Assembly: GCF_014192475.1 (NCBI RefSeq)
Contig: NZ_JACHXZ010000001.1
Location: forward strand, 693,914 to 757,913
DNA: 64,000 nt
From: Simiduia aestuariiviva
Lineage (GTDB): Bacteria > Pseudomonadota > Gammaproteobacteria > Pseudomonadales > Cellvibrionaceae
Direction: 5' to 3'
Shown here: in pieces, positions 17,834 through 25,694 of the stretch
Layout: the number at the start of each line of letters is the position of its first letter
Numbering within the stretch: position 1 is the stretch's first letter
Made by a program: the position numbers and the translations under genes
Notes under the pieces: model-generated
What the model was told of the DNA's origin: nothing
Databases searched by the model: none
What the model saw: only the letters and a program-made list of their open reading frames with translations

Positions 17834-18127
17834 CTACGGCAAATTGGATATTCCATACTCACCTTTATATTCAAAATCTATATCACACAGTAGATCGGAA
17901 AGTTCCGGAAAGCTGGTGTCAAGTTCTCTGATAGCCTGAACTCCGAGAATTAGTTTTTCCACGTCGTTTTTTTTATTTTTTTTGAGGATTTTCCCATTTT
18001 CGTCAAAATCACCTATTATAAACAAAAGCTGATTATGTATAGATTGCAGCAATTGGTAGTTTGGGTTTTTTAATAGTAGTGAGTCTATTTGTCGTTTTGC
18101 GTTTTCTATTTTATTAAAAGTACTCAT
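17834..18127 (-). CDS. Tsi6-like immunity protein
   Basis: A 97-residue helical protein that begins 11 bases after the toxin stop. It resembles Tsi6, the cytosolic inhibitor of the NAD(P)+-hydrolysing toxin Tse6: the pattern NPNYQLLQSIHNQLLFI, a basic loop, then LILGVQAIRELDTSFPELSDLL and an acidic end matches the helices of Tsi6 in order and spacing. It should bind and block the adjacent toxin domain. Composition is AT-rich like the toxin tip, so the two probably moved together. The resemblance is recalled, not searched, but pairing with a Tse6-like toxin strengthens it. Confidence 0.7.
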   Translation of the reverse strand: MSTFNKIENAKRQIDSLLLKNPNYQLLQSIHNQLLFIIGDFDENGKILKKNKKNDVEKLILGVQAIRELDTSFPELSDLLCDIDFEYKGEYGISNLP

Positions 18128-18138
18128 ATAAATTCCGG

Positions 18139-19728
18139 CTAAATTTTAGTGAATTTAGTTCCTTCGAACGTAAAATATTGAGTCGCCCCGCCTTTCGTTG
18201 AAATAACTTTGTTCGGTATTGACCAGTCGTCATCTATTTTTGCCGCAGTGGACTTTAAAACTTCAACATTTTGATTTGTTGTATACACGTTCACTTGTTT
18301 TTTAACAATTGTGTTGGTGCCGCGATCAAGTGCATATTCAGAAATTCCAAGATTTGTTGCTTTTGAGCCCGGTGGTGCATAGTACCCGCCTTGTGGGTTG
18401 CCTGGCGATTGATACTGATGAACGGTTGTATTTACATTTATATTGGATATTTCAACTGGCTTGTCAAAATCAATACCTGCCAAATGGCTTGATATCTTAT
18501 GTTTTGGCATTCCCTGTTTCACATAAAAATCATATGCAACCTTTTTTCGAGCTTTTACTATAGTTGGAGATGTACCTTTCTTTGCAGCTAACTCTCTATC
18601 TGTAAGGGACTTAACTTTCTCACCCTTCGGCCTCTCCCCCTTCCGATCAACCGCCGGCATATCCGTCTTCAAATCATCAAAATTCTTCGCCACCGTCTGT
18701 GCTGCTTGTTTGGCGCGGGCTTTGGCGTGGGCGGCGAGTTTTTTGCTGGCTTTGGCGAAGTCTACCAGCAGTTCGCCCAATTTTTTAAATTTGGTGACGT
18801 GGCGGGCTTTACTGGCGATGGAGGCCACGGCGCCTATGCCACCGGTGAGTGCGGCGAGGATGGCGGTGAGGGCGATTTCGAATACCGCTGCGCCGCCGGC
18901 GTTGGTGAGTTCTACGGCGTGCTGGGCTTTGATGTAGTCCCACGAAAAGGTTTTTAGGCTCTGGCGCAGGGAGGCGTCGGACATGACGAGGTCCAAGGCG
19001 TCCATGGCTTGGGCCATGTGTTCATCGGTGATTTTACTGGGGTCGAAGCCGATGACTTCCACCACTTCGCGCCACTCTTCACGCCTGAGGGTGTCGGCGA
19101 AGACTTGGAGTTTGTCGCTGTCAGCGGCGGCGGCGGTGGTTAGGGCAGTGAATCGGTGCTGCAGGCGCACGGCGGGGTTGACCAGGTCGGAGACTTCTTT
19201 GGCCCAGCACAGTAGTCCCCAAGCGGCATCGCGCAGGCCGGTCATGGCGGCACCGGTGTAGATCAAGCCTTTGTTGATGGCGCTTTCCTGGTCGAGTAGC
19301 GCTTGGTGGCGAGCGGCTTCTTGGCGCTCGTCCAATAGGATGGCGCTGAGGGTTTGGCGAATTTCCATGCGCAGCTTGCTGCGCGGATCGTCCACTGGCT
19401 GCAAGCGGGTGTCGGGCTGAACCACTAGGTGGGCATTGCAGATGGCGGCGGCAATGCGATCGGCGGCGGTGTGGGCCTTGGTGGGCACTGGCTGGCGGCA
19501 GGTGGCGGTTCGGTTTACCGGGGTTTCACGTAGGTGCCGTGGACGATGATCACTGCCGCCGAAAAAGCAGCGTACGATGTCTGAGAGTTGTTCGCTCGAC
19601 AGGCGCTCCACAAAGGCTTCTGCCTCTGGGTGGCTGCGGTACAGGTTTTTGCTTTTGCAGGGGCCTGTGCCCCAGCCGTGCACAATGCGAAATCGTCGAC
19701 CTTGCGGGTCGGTAAGGCTCAGTGACAT
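18139..19728 (-). CDS. Polymorphic toxin with Tse6-like (Ntox46-type) NAD(P)+ glycohydrolase tip
   Basis: A 529-residue antibacterial effector. Residues 1-270 are helical and of unknown family. A hydrophobic segment AAVFEIALTAILAALTGGIGAV at about 280-302 (cut here at its ends) could aid membrane passage. A basic Ala/Lys linker covers 305-350. The tip, about 390-529, resembles the Tse6 toxin: RKKVAYDFYVKQGM, HLAGIDFDKPVEI, HQYQSPGNPQGGYYAPPGS, and a final D-D-W-S...GGATQYF. Such domains destroy NAD+ and NADP+ in the target cell. Unlike Tse6 there is no PAAR domain. The tip is AT-rich whereas the body is GC-rich, with the change near 18610. An AGGACAAGGA site precedes the ATG. No secretion genes are nearby. 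Confidence 0.7.
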   Translation of the reverse strand: MSLSLTDPQGRRFRIVHGWGTGPCKSKNLYRSHPEAEAFVERLSSEQLSDIVRCFFGGSDHRPRHLRETPVNRTATCRQPVPTKAHTAADRIAAAICNAHLVVQPDTRLQPVDDPRSKLRMEIRQTLSAILLDERQEAARHQALLDQESAINKGLIYTGAAMTGLRDAAWGLLCWAKEVSDLVNPAVRLQHRFTALTTAAAADSDKLQVFADTLRREEWREVVEVIGFDPSKITDEHMAQAMDALDLVMSDASLRQSLKTFSWDYIKAQHAVELTNAGGAAVFEIALTAILAALTGGIGAVASIASKARHVTKFKKLGELLVDFAKASKKLAAHAKARAKQAAQTVAKNFDDLKTDMPAVDRKGERPKGEKVKSLTDRELAAKKGTSPTIVKARKKVAYDFYVKQGMPKHKISSHLAGIDFDKPVEISNINVNTTVHQYQSPGNPQGGYYAPPGSKATNLGISEYALDRGTNTIVKKQVNVYTTNQNVEVLKSTAAKIDDDWSIPNKVISTKGGATQYFTFEGTKFTKI

Positions 19729-19990
19729 ATCCTTGTCCTAATCGGAAAAGCGCAGAGCTGGGTATTCTCTTCGGTTTTATGGGTTTGCGCATGTTTTGAC
19801 GGTTTTTTAGGCCGATTTCGGCCTTTGTGGCTGCGCATTTGGTGCAGGCGTACCACCGGCACGGCGCGCGCAGCGCACTTGTGATCGCGCTGGGGGTTGT
19901 GTTCGCGCGCAGTGCCTGCATTAAATCTCTACCAGAGCATTGATTGTTCGACCCTTTGCACACACGCGCACTGCGCCAGGAGTTAGTTGC

Positions 19991-20851
19991 ATGTCTGAAT
20001 CACCCGTATACACGCCCCCTAGCGTTTGGCATTGGGATAAGGCGAGTGGTGGCAAGTTCGCCAACATTAACCGGCCCATCGCCGGCGCCACCCACGAAAA
20101 GGATTTGCCCGTGGGCCAACACCCGCTGCAGCTCTACTCCATTGCCACGCCCAACGGGGTGAAGGTGACCATCCTGTTGGAGGAGTTGCTGGCACTGGGG
20201 CACACGGGCGCTGAGTATGATGCATGGCTGGTGAATATCAGTGAAGGTGAGCAGTTTTCATCGGGCTTTGTGGCGGCAAATCCCAATTCAAAAATTCCGG
20301 CGTTGATGGATCACAGTACCGCCACACCCACACGGGTGTTTGAGTCGGGCGCAATTTTGTTGTACTTGGCTGAAAAGTTTGATGCATTCCTACCGCACGA
20401 TCACAGCATCCGCACTGAGGTGTTGAATTGGTTGTTTTGGCAGATGGGCGCGGCGCCGTTTTTGGGCGGTGGCTTTGGGCATTTTTACGCCTATGCACCG
20501 GAAAAATACGAGTACCCCATCGACCGCTATGCCATGGAAGTAAAGCGCCAATTGGATGTGCTGGATCAACATTTGGCCGAGCGCGAATTTTTGGCGGGCG
20601 ACACTTACACCATCGCCGACATGGGCGTATACCCCTGGTACGGATTGATGGTGCAGGGCGGCTTGTACGACGCGGCAGAATTTTTATCGGTGCATGAATA
20701 CACCCACGTGCAGCGCTGGGCGGATGCGATTAAGGCGCGTCCGGCGGTGCAGCGCGGGCGCTTGGTGAATAAAGCGTGGGGTGATGAGGCGCGTCAACTT
20801 AAGGAGCGCCACAGTGCGGCTGATATTGATGCGGTATTGCAAGCTTACTAA
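19991..20851 (+). CDS. yghU: Glutathione-dependent disulfide-bond oxidoreductase YghU
   Basis: A 286-residue glutathione transferase of the YghU/Nu class, which reduces disulfides using two bound glutathiones in the cytosol. The long N-terminal extension (PPSVWHWDKASGGKFANINR) and the string LYSIATPNGVKVTILLEEL that opens the thioredoxin-like domain are diagnostic. The helical domain covers about 140-280, with the family helix GGGFGHFYAYAPEKYEYPIDR (shown shortened) and FLAGDTYTIADMGVYPW. Length matches the E. coli protein. The ATG at 19991 has CAGGAG upstream, so longer N-terminal versions are rejected. It stands alone and ends at a strong terminator. Confidence 0.92.
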   Translation: MSESPVYTPPSVWHWDKASGGKFANINRPIAGATHEKDLPVGQHPLQLYSIATPNGVKVTILLEELLALGHTGAEYDAWLVNISEGEQFSSGFVAANPNSKIPALMDHSTATPTRVFESGAILLYLAEKFDAFLPHDHSIRTEVLNWLFWQMGAAPFLGGGFGHFYAYAPEKYEYPIDRYAMEVKRQLDVLDQHLAEREFLAGDTYTIADMGVYPWYGLMVQGGLYDAAEFLSVHEYTHVQRWADAIKARPAVQRGRLVNKAWGDEARQLKERHSAADIDAVLQAY

Positions 20852-20890
20852 CACCTGGTGAATTTGCCTTTATAGGGCAAGCGCCAGGCG

Positions 20891-20923
20891 GCGCCCGCGG
20901 GGTAAACCTGCGGGCGCTTTTTT
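20891..20923. terminator. Rho-independent terminator after yghU
   Basis: GCGCCCGC and GCGGGCGC form an 8-bp GC stem around a loop, followed by six T. It lies 40 bases after the yghU stop and eight bases before the end of the convergent lipoprotein gene. Confidence 0.85.
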
Positions 20924-20930
20924 ATGCGCG

Positions 20931-22109
20931 TTAATTGCCTTGGTCGATGCTTTTGTCGCGCCACTCTTGGCGCAAGGCGGCCATGAACGGCGACTCGACC
21001 GGCACCACCAGTTCCCGCGCCAGTTGTTGCGCCGCCATTTCGAAGGCCTCTAACGGTGGGTTTTCGCCCGCCAGCGTGCTGCTGGCCACCACCACTTTAT
21101 CTTCTTTCACAAATAGAAAGATGCGCGTGTTGAGTGGCTCGCCCTCGTCGCTGTGATGCTTGGCCGCCAACTGCATGACCAGTAGCGATCCGTTGTCGGT
21201 TGGCCATGTGAGTTGCGCGCGGGGCTGAAAGTTTAGCGCGGCGTTGTACTCTTTGGCCGTTTGGGTCATGTCGGTTTGCAGGTTGACTGCTTCCATATCG
21301 AGGGCGGCGTAGGTGTCGTGCCAGTCGGCTCGGCGAATGGGGTAGACGCTTAGATTGAATTGATCGAATTGAAAATCTTTATCGACGAAGGTGAGATAAC
21401 TGCCCTGTAGGGGGTGTTGAAGCCATAGGCGTTGCTCCAGCTGGTAGTTGCCCACCTGCTCGGGCACCACCAGATCCCGTTGATAATCGGAGGCCTTGAT
21501 CTGCTGGGCTAAAAATTCTGGGGTAAACAGCGCGCGGGTCTGAAGTTCGGTGAGCAGTGCAGCACCTATGGCTTCAGCCATTTGGGCGTGTAGATCCAGT
21601 TGCTGGTTGGCGAGGTTTACGCTTTGGGTGAAGGGGGCCTCCACCTCAAAGGTATCTAGCAGTTGACCGCGCCAGCGCAGGGTTGCCTCGGCCTTCAATG
21701 TAAACGTTTGGTGCAACGGGATGAGCATTAATGACAAGCCGGACACCAAGGCATTACCGAAGCCTTCCATGTCTTCCTGGAGATATTTAGCAGTGGCCAA
21801 TTGCAGGGTGTAGTCGGGCGTGAAGCGCGTGTCTTCATTGGGCGCGAATTGTTCGCTTTTAAAGAGCGCGCGCTGTACGTCTTGGGCGTTGATGCGATTG
21901 AGTTGGCAGTGGTGCAGCACCGACTGTTGATCAAAAGCCTTACATTGCTGGCGCATGACGACGCTTGGCCGATCATTAAACACTTCAATTGCTGGCAGCG
22001 ACGGCTGGCCCGCTACGGCGGGGGGAGCCACTTGGGTGTATTGATTTTGTGTGGCACAGCCGGCCAAGAGCATGACCATTGTGAGTGCGCCGAGAGTGAG
22101 CTGCCGCAT
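20931..22109 (-). CDS. Putative lipoprotein, 392 residues
   Basis: I do not recognise the family. The start MRQLTLGALTMVMLLAGC carries a lipobox (LAGC), so the mature protein would be lipidated and held in the envelope. The rest is soluble with mixed helix and strand; notable segments are LPAIEVFNDRPSVVMRQQC near the N-terminus and LLVMQLAAKHHSDEGEP near residue 325. An early hydrophobic stretch ALVSGLSLMLIPL may be buried or membrane-associated. The ATG at 22109 is chosen because it puts the signal peptide at the N-terminus. It is transcribed away from the DUF6795 gene. A role in the envelope is all that can be said. Confidence 0.65.
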   Translation of the reverse strand: MRQLTLGALTMVMLLAGCATQNQYTQVAPPAVAGQPSLPAIEVFNDRPSVVMRQQCKAFDQQSVLHHCQLNRINAQDVQRALFKSEQFAPNEDTRFTPDYTLQLATAKYLQEDMEGFGNALVSGLSLMLIPLHQTFTLKAEATLRWRGQLLDTFEVEAPFTQSVNLANQQLDLHAQMAEAIGAALLTELQTRALFTPEFLAQQIKASDYQRDLVVPEQVGNYQLEQRLWLQHPLQGSYLTFVDKDFQFDQFNLSVYPIRRADWHDTYAALDMEAVNLQTDMTQTAKEYNAALNFQPRAQLTWPTDNGSLLVMQLAAKHHSDEGEPLNTRIFLFVKEDKVVVASSTLAGENPPLEAFEMAAQQLARELVVPVESPFMAALRQEWRDKSIDQGN

Positions 22110-22346
22110 GGGGGATTCTGAGCCTTTGGGTGTGGTAGTGGGCGGATACGTCAATGTGCAACGAGTGTACCGCTCGGCCGCGGGCCTGTCAGCTGGGCCT
22201 TAACCCGAGCGCTGCCGGTCTCGGCGCTTTTGGGGTGTTGGTTTAGCTGCCGGTTGTGAGCAAGGCCGCGCCGCCGCATTGCCCTTTGCCCCGGTTCCAG
22301 GTGCGGTGCTAGCGTACCAGTTGACGCACGCGCAGGCGCTATTTCG

Positions 22347-22374
22347 TCGACATTTGTGCGCGAGTGGCTAGAAT
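22347..22374 (+). promoter_or_regulatory. Sigma70-like promoter for the DUF6795/lipase pair
   Basis: TCGACA (22347-22352) and TAGAAT (22369-22374) are separated by 16 bases, each one mismatch from consensus. It lies 130 bases before the lipoprotein ATG, within a 397-base divergent intergenic region (22110-22506) that otherwise shows nothing. Confidence 0.35.
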
Positions 22375-22506
22375 CGGTGGCCTGTTGGTGTAACGTTGCA
22401 GTCTTCAATGAATGCAGGGCTCGCATGTTCACATGCGCCCTTTAATGTTGCAGCGATCGCTGTGTACCGCTGGTGGCGCTGCCCATTGGCAACTTTTGGA
22501 AGCCCT

Positions 22507-22995
22507 ATGTTGAACAAGATTGTTCCCACCAATCTGATTTTTTTAAGTGTCTGCTTTCTACTTTGTTTAGCAGCCTGCTCTAACTCGCAAGGAGATGCGG
22601 TCGCAATGAATAAAGCCAATCTTTTCTCTGCCACAGAAGGTGTGATTACTCTGGCAGGTGCACCTTTGCAAAACGCCGAGGTCATTCGCACAGTGCGCTG
22701 GCGCGATGAGAATCATCAGGACAGCACCGCCACGGATGCCGACGGCAACTTTAGCTTTCCCGATTTGATGTCTGACCGCAGCCTGTCGGTATTGCCGAGT
22801 GAATTTAATGCGTTTCAGAAAATTATCGTCAAACACAACAATGAAACGTTTTTGCTGTGGGAGACCGTCAAGGCCGACCCCGTCAGCAACGGGGAGCTAG
22901 AGGGCGAAGCCTTGCGCTTCACCTGTGAATTGAATGAGGAGCCCCGCTTTGTTCATTTGTTATTGAATTCCATCGAAACCCGTTGCCACTGGTAA
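22507..22995 (+). CDS. DUF6795 lipoprotein, likely immunity protein for the downstream lipase
   Basis: A 162-residue lipoprotein. The signal peptide (FLSVCFLLCLAAC) ends in a lipobox. The mature part is a single carboxypeptidase-regulatory-like beta fold of the DUF6795 type: TEGVITLAGAPLQNAEVIRT, then a turn with DADGNFSFP, then strands to the C-terminus. A GGAAG site precedes the ATG. The lipase gene follows after 25 bases. Type VI lipase effectors are commonly paired with periplasmic lipoprotein immunity proteins encoded next door, so this is the likely antidote. Binding is inference from position and cell compartment. Confidence 0.65.
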   Translation: MLNKIVPTNLIFLSVCFLLCLAACSNSQGDAVAMNKANLFSATEGVITLAGAPLQNAEVIRTVRWRDENHQDSTATDADGNFSFPDLMSDRSLSVLPSEFNAFQKIIVKHNNETFLLWETVKADPVSNGELEGEALRFTCELNEEPRFVHLLLNSIETRCHW

Positions 22996-23020
22996 CCTAC
23001 CGTATAAAAAGGAATTTTGC

Positions 23021-24190
23021 ATGAGTGTCACTATCCCCCCGCTTCAGGCCGCCTCGCTAGCGCAGGTGGTGTATCAACTGCAAGACAGTTTTTTTAACCG
23101 CGCAACCATTGATCGCTTTAAAAACAGTTGGGATTTATCGCATCCAGAGGCCAAGGTGGATGGCAAGTCCGGCACCTTGTGGGTGATCAAAAAGCAAACC
23201 GGTTTCGGTATCGTGGCCGAAGGGCGCGGTGACCAATTTGGTGGCGATTTGTTGATCTTGCTGCGTGGCACTGACAACACATTTGATTGGGCCACCGATG
23301 CCACAGCGGGCATTTCGTGGACGGAGGCGTCTGACAAGGTGCACACCGGTTTTTACAAGTGCTTTTTAAGCATGAAAACGGAGTTGGAGCAGAAGCTTAG
23401 CCGATACAAGGGCAAGATTCGCACCGTGCATTGCGTAGGCCACAGTTTGGGTGGGGCGCTGGCGTCCTTGTGTGCCAACTGGCTGCAAACCAGCAACCTG
23501 TTAGGTCAGAGCAAAGTGCAGCTGTACACTTTTGGCAGCCCGCGCGTGGGCACCGAAGGCTTTGCCAAAAAACTGACCCATCAATTGGATTTGGGCACCG
23601 ATATCTACCGCGTGTTTCACAAGACCGACGTGGTACCCATGGTGCCCATCTGGCCGTTTTTTCACGTGCCACTGAAGAACCATAGTTATTGCTTGAACAG
23701 CCCCGGCTCATTGCCTTCAGGTGAATTTCACAAAATGAAAAATTACGTGTTGTCGCTGTCGAAGTCTAAAGATTGGGGCACGCTGGTGGATTTGGAGCCG
23801 CCCGTTTCTGAAAGTGCCATTGAAAAGTGGCTCGCCAGTGACGGCGTCTATGCACTGACCATTAATTCCCTCAACATGATTAACAGCGCGCTGGTGTATG
23901 TGATTAAAAAAGTGCTGTACGGCGCCGGTGTGCTGGTGCAGAACTCGGTGGGTTTAGGCATTACGCTGTTGGACCAATTGGCCATGGCGCTGGCCAAGGG
24001 CTATAACCTCGCCAAAGACACGTCGATTTGGGTGCTGCGCTTGATGAAACGCATCATGGTGGCGCTGGGCATGAAAATTAAGAAAGATCTTGAGGTGACC
24101 GCGCAATTAATTAAATTTTTATTAACGGCGCTGCTCGAAAAAGTCCACCGCATGGTAAAAACTGCGGTGGATTTTGTGTTTTCTGAGTGA
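23021..24190 (+). CDS. Class 3 lipase family protein, candidate type VI phospholipase effector
   Basis: A 389-residue class 3 (fungal lipase-like) serine hydrolase. The nucleophile elbow VGHSLGGALASL puts Ser at 142, Asp is near 203 in FHKTDVVPMVP, and the histidine is in LKNHSYC near 221. The oxyanion region is LLRGTDNTFDW. After the catalytic domain (about 10-240) comes a C-terminal region with several amphipathic or hydrophobic helices (ALVYVIKKVLYGAGVLVQ, GITLLDQLAMAL). No signal peptide is present, as expected for a protein exported by a contractile injector. It follows a lipoprotein gene that looks like its immunity partner. A housekeeping cytosolic lipase is the alternative. Confidence 0.75.
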   Translation: MSVTIPPLQAASLAQVVYQLQDSFFNRATIDRFKNSWDLSHPEAKVDGKSGTLWVIKKQTGFGIVAEGRGDQFGGDLLILLRGTDNTFDWATDATAGISWTEASDKVHTGFYKCFLSMKTELEQKLSRYKGKIRTVHCVGHSLGGALASLCANWLQTSNLLGQSKVQLYTFGSPRVGTEGFAKKLTHQLDLGTDIYRVFHKTDVVPMVPIWPFFHVPLKNHSYCLNSPGSLPSGEFHKMKNYVLSLSKSKDWGTLVDLEPPVSESAIEKWLASDGVYALTINSLNMINSALVYVIKKVLYGAGVLVQNSVGLGITLLDQLAMALAKGYNLAKDTSIWVLRLMKRIMVALGMKIKKDLEVTAQLIKFLLTALLEKVHRMVKTAVDFVFSE

Positions 24191-24321
24191 TTTGACAACC
24201 GGGGCAGGGCGCGAGCGCGCTGCCTCGGGTTCTGCTTTATCGATCGTTCTGCATCCGGCCTGATTTTCTATCTTCGCGCAAGCACGCTGTACTCTTACAC
24301 TACTCCTATCACTTACGTCGG

Positions 24322-25191
24322 CTAATCAAACAGCCACGGGCGCAGTGCGTCGCGATTGGCCAGCACGATTTGCTGGGCCTCGGGCGTGGGCTCCATGTGC
24401 TTGTAATCAATTTGCAGCAACTTTAGGGCGTAGTGCACCAGCGGGCCGCGCACGGTAAAGGTGTGGCGGTTGTCGGTCATGCCGTAGTCTGCGGCCACCA
24501 CGGCTTGCTTTTCGGGTGCTAAGCGGGTGTCTGGGGTGATCTCGATGGGCACTAGCGTGTGCCATTCGGTGTCATCATCTGCCTGTTTTGGCGACATATC
24601 CAACAGCTCTGGCTCGCCGCGAAAGCGACTCAAGACAAAGTCCCTAAAGCCTTGATTCTTTTCACACCACGCCCGTACGTGCCAGCGAATGCCGGTGAAT
24701 ACCAAGGTGTGGGGCACGATAATGCGGCCCTCGCGGTTGGGATTGTGCACACTCACGTAGTCCACTTCGACGCGCCGTTGCTCGCGCGCGGCGCGCACGA
24801 GGGTGCGGATTACCCGCGGCTCCACGTTGCGAATGGGCAGGCTCAGCACCTCGGTATTGGTCACGGTCAGTGGCAGGTTTTCAAAGCGCAGGTTGAGGTC
24901 GTTGTTGCGCGCCATTAGCTGTAGGTACTCGTCGGCCACGCCCCGCGTGACCTGTGGGCTAAACGCGGCCGTGGGCACATAGCCTTTGATGGAGCGATCT
25001 AACACCAGATTGCCGGGGCCAATGTCGCGCAGGTAGGTATTGATGTCTTTGCTGGCCTGCTGGCGGCCCATGCCAAAGGTGTCGCACAGGTGGTTGGTGG
25101 TGAGCCGGCCCTCCCACAGCGCGATGATTTCAATCAGTCGGTAGCGGGCCAGCAGGTCCCAGCGAATGTCCCATTGGTGGGTGTCGGCCAT
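24322..25191 (-). CDS. WYL-domain transcriptional regulator
   Basis: A 289-residue regulator. The N-terminal winged helix-turn-helix (about 8-70) has RYRLIEIIALWEGRLTTNHL followed by GMGRQQASKDINTYL. The WYL domain covers about 125-200, with REQRRVEVDYVSVHNP and the ligand-binding RWHVRAWCE, and the C-terminal WCX-type extension ends in QQIVLANRDAL. WYL proteins sense small ligands or nucleic acid and frequently repress defence operons. The ATG at 25191 is preferred over upstream starts that would overlap the operator. It is divergent from the 25354-30322 gene set, with an inverted repeat between them, so it probably controls both directions. Confidence 0.85.
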   Translation of the reverse strand: MADTHQWDIRWDLLARYRLIEIIALWEGRLTTNHLCDTFGMGRQQASKDINTYLRDIGPGNLVLDRSIKGYVPTAAFSPQVTRGVADEYLQLMARNNDLNLRFENLPLTVTNTEVLSLPIRNVEPRVIRTLVRAAREQRRVEVDYVSVHNPNREGRIIVPHTLVFTGIRWHVRAWCEKNQGFRDFVLSRFRGEPELLDMSPKQADDDTEWHTLVPIEITPDTRLAPEKQAVVAADYGMTDNRHTFTVRGPLVHYALKLLQIDYKHMEPTPEAQQIVLANRDALRPWLFD

Positions 25192-25230
25192 AGTGTGCGC
25201 ATCCGTGGTGTTGGGTATGTGATTGAAAAG

Positions 25231-25265
25231 GCGACATGAATATGTAGCCAGTGTAGACATGTCGC
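25231..25265. promoter_or_regulatory. Candidate operator of the WYL regulator
   Basis: GCGACATG and CATGTCGC are perfect inverted arms separated by 19 bases, in the divergent intergenic region between the WYL gene and the Cys-rich gene. A second nested pair (TAGCCAG/CTGGCGA) overlaps it. Arm spacing of about 27 bases between centres suits a multimeric regulator. Binding is inferred. Confidence 0.45.
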
Positions 25266-25353
25266 GGCTGGCGACTAATATGGCCACATCGGTAGGGAAA
25301 CGCAAGCCCCGCAGCGAGCGCCCTCACTCACCCACAGCCATTGGAGCTCAACC

Positions 25354-25620
25354 ATGAAAAATCCGATTCGCGGTAAAATGATGATCGCTTGTGAAACCAG
25401 CCAAGGCGCTTTTACGTGCAGCAAAAATTGGGATGATCTCACCAGCACCACCGACGCCAGTGTGCGCTACTGCAACAACTGCGGTAAGTCGGTGCATCGC
25501 GCTGTTACCGTGCAGGAGCTAAACGAGATGACCGCCGCGGGACTGTGTGTGGCCTGGTGCAACACCCCCGAACCCGAGTATCGCCCCGAGCCGGCCGTGC
25601 CCTTGAAGTGGGCGTGCTAG
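25354..25620 (+). CDS. Small Cys-rich protein, probable zinc ribbon
   Basis: An 88-residue soluble protein. Seven cysteines are seen, of which the pair CNNC in RYCNNCGKSVHRAVTV and the earlier CETSQGAFTCSKNW form a plausible zinc site; the WDDL...R-x-C-x-x-C arrangement is shared with a group of small uncharacterised bacterial proteins. The C-terminus is proline-rich. It begins the rightward set that also contains a membrane protein and a nuclease-helicase. AGCTC-rich sequence before the ATG includes a GGAGCTC ribosome-binding site. No function can be assigned. Confidence 0.6.
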   Translation: MKNPIRGKMMIACETSQGAFTCSKNWDDLTSTTDASVRYCNNCGKSVHRAVTVQELNEMTAAGLCVAWCNTPEPEYRPEPAVPLKWAC

Positions 25621-25694
25621 GTGCGCCTCAATGGTGGAGCGAATTTGCTATGATGCCGCTTCTTTAAATTGCTCTACCAGGACGGTGTTAGGTT

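Noticed and set aside
18706-18957. Plus-strand Gly/Ala-rich open frames opposite the toxin body
   Set aside because: They are low-complexity antisense shadows of the GC-rich toxin gene.
25192-25305. An N-terminal extension of the WYL regulator to 25305
   Set aside because: It would cover the inverted-repeat operator and adds residues that do not fit the helix-turn-helix start of the family.
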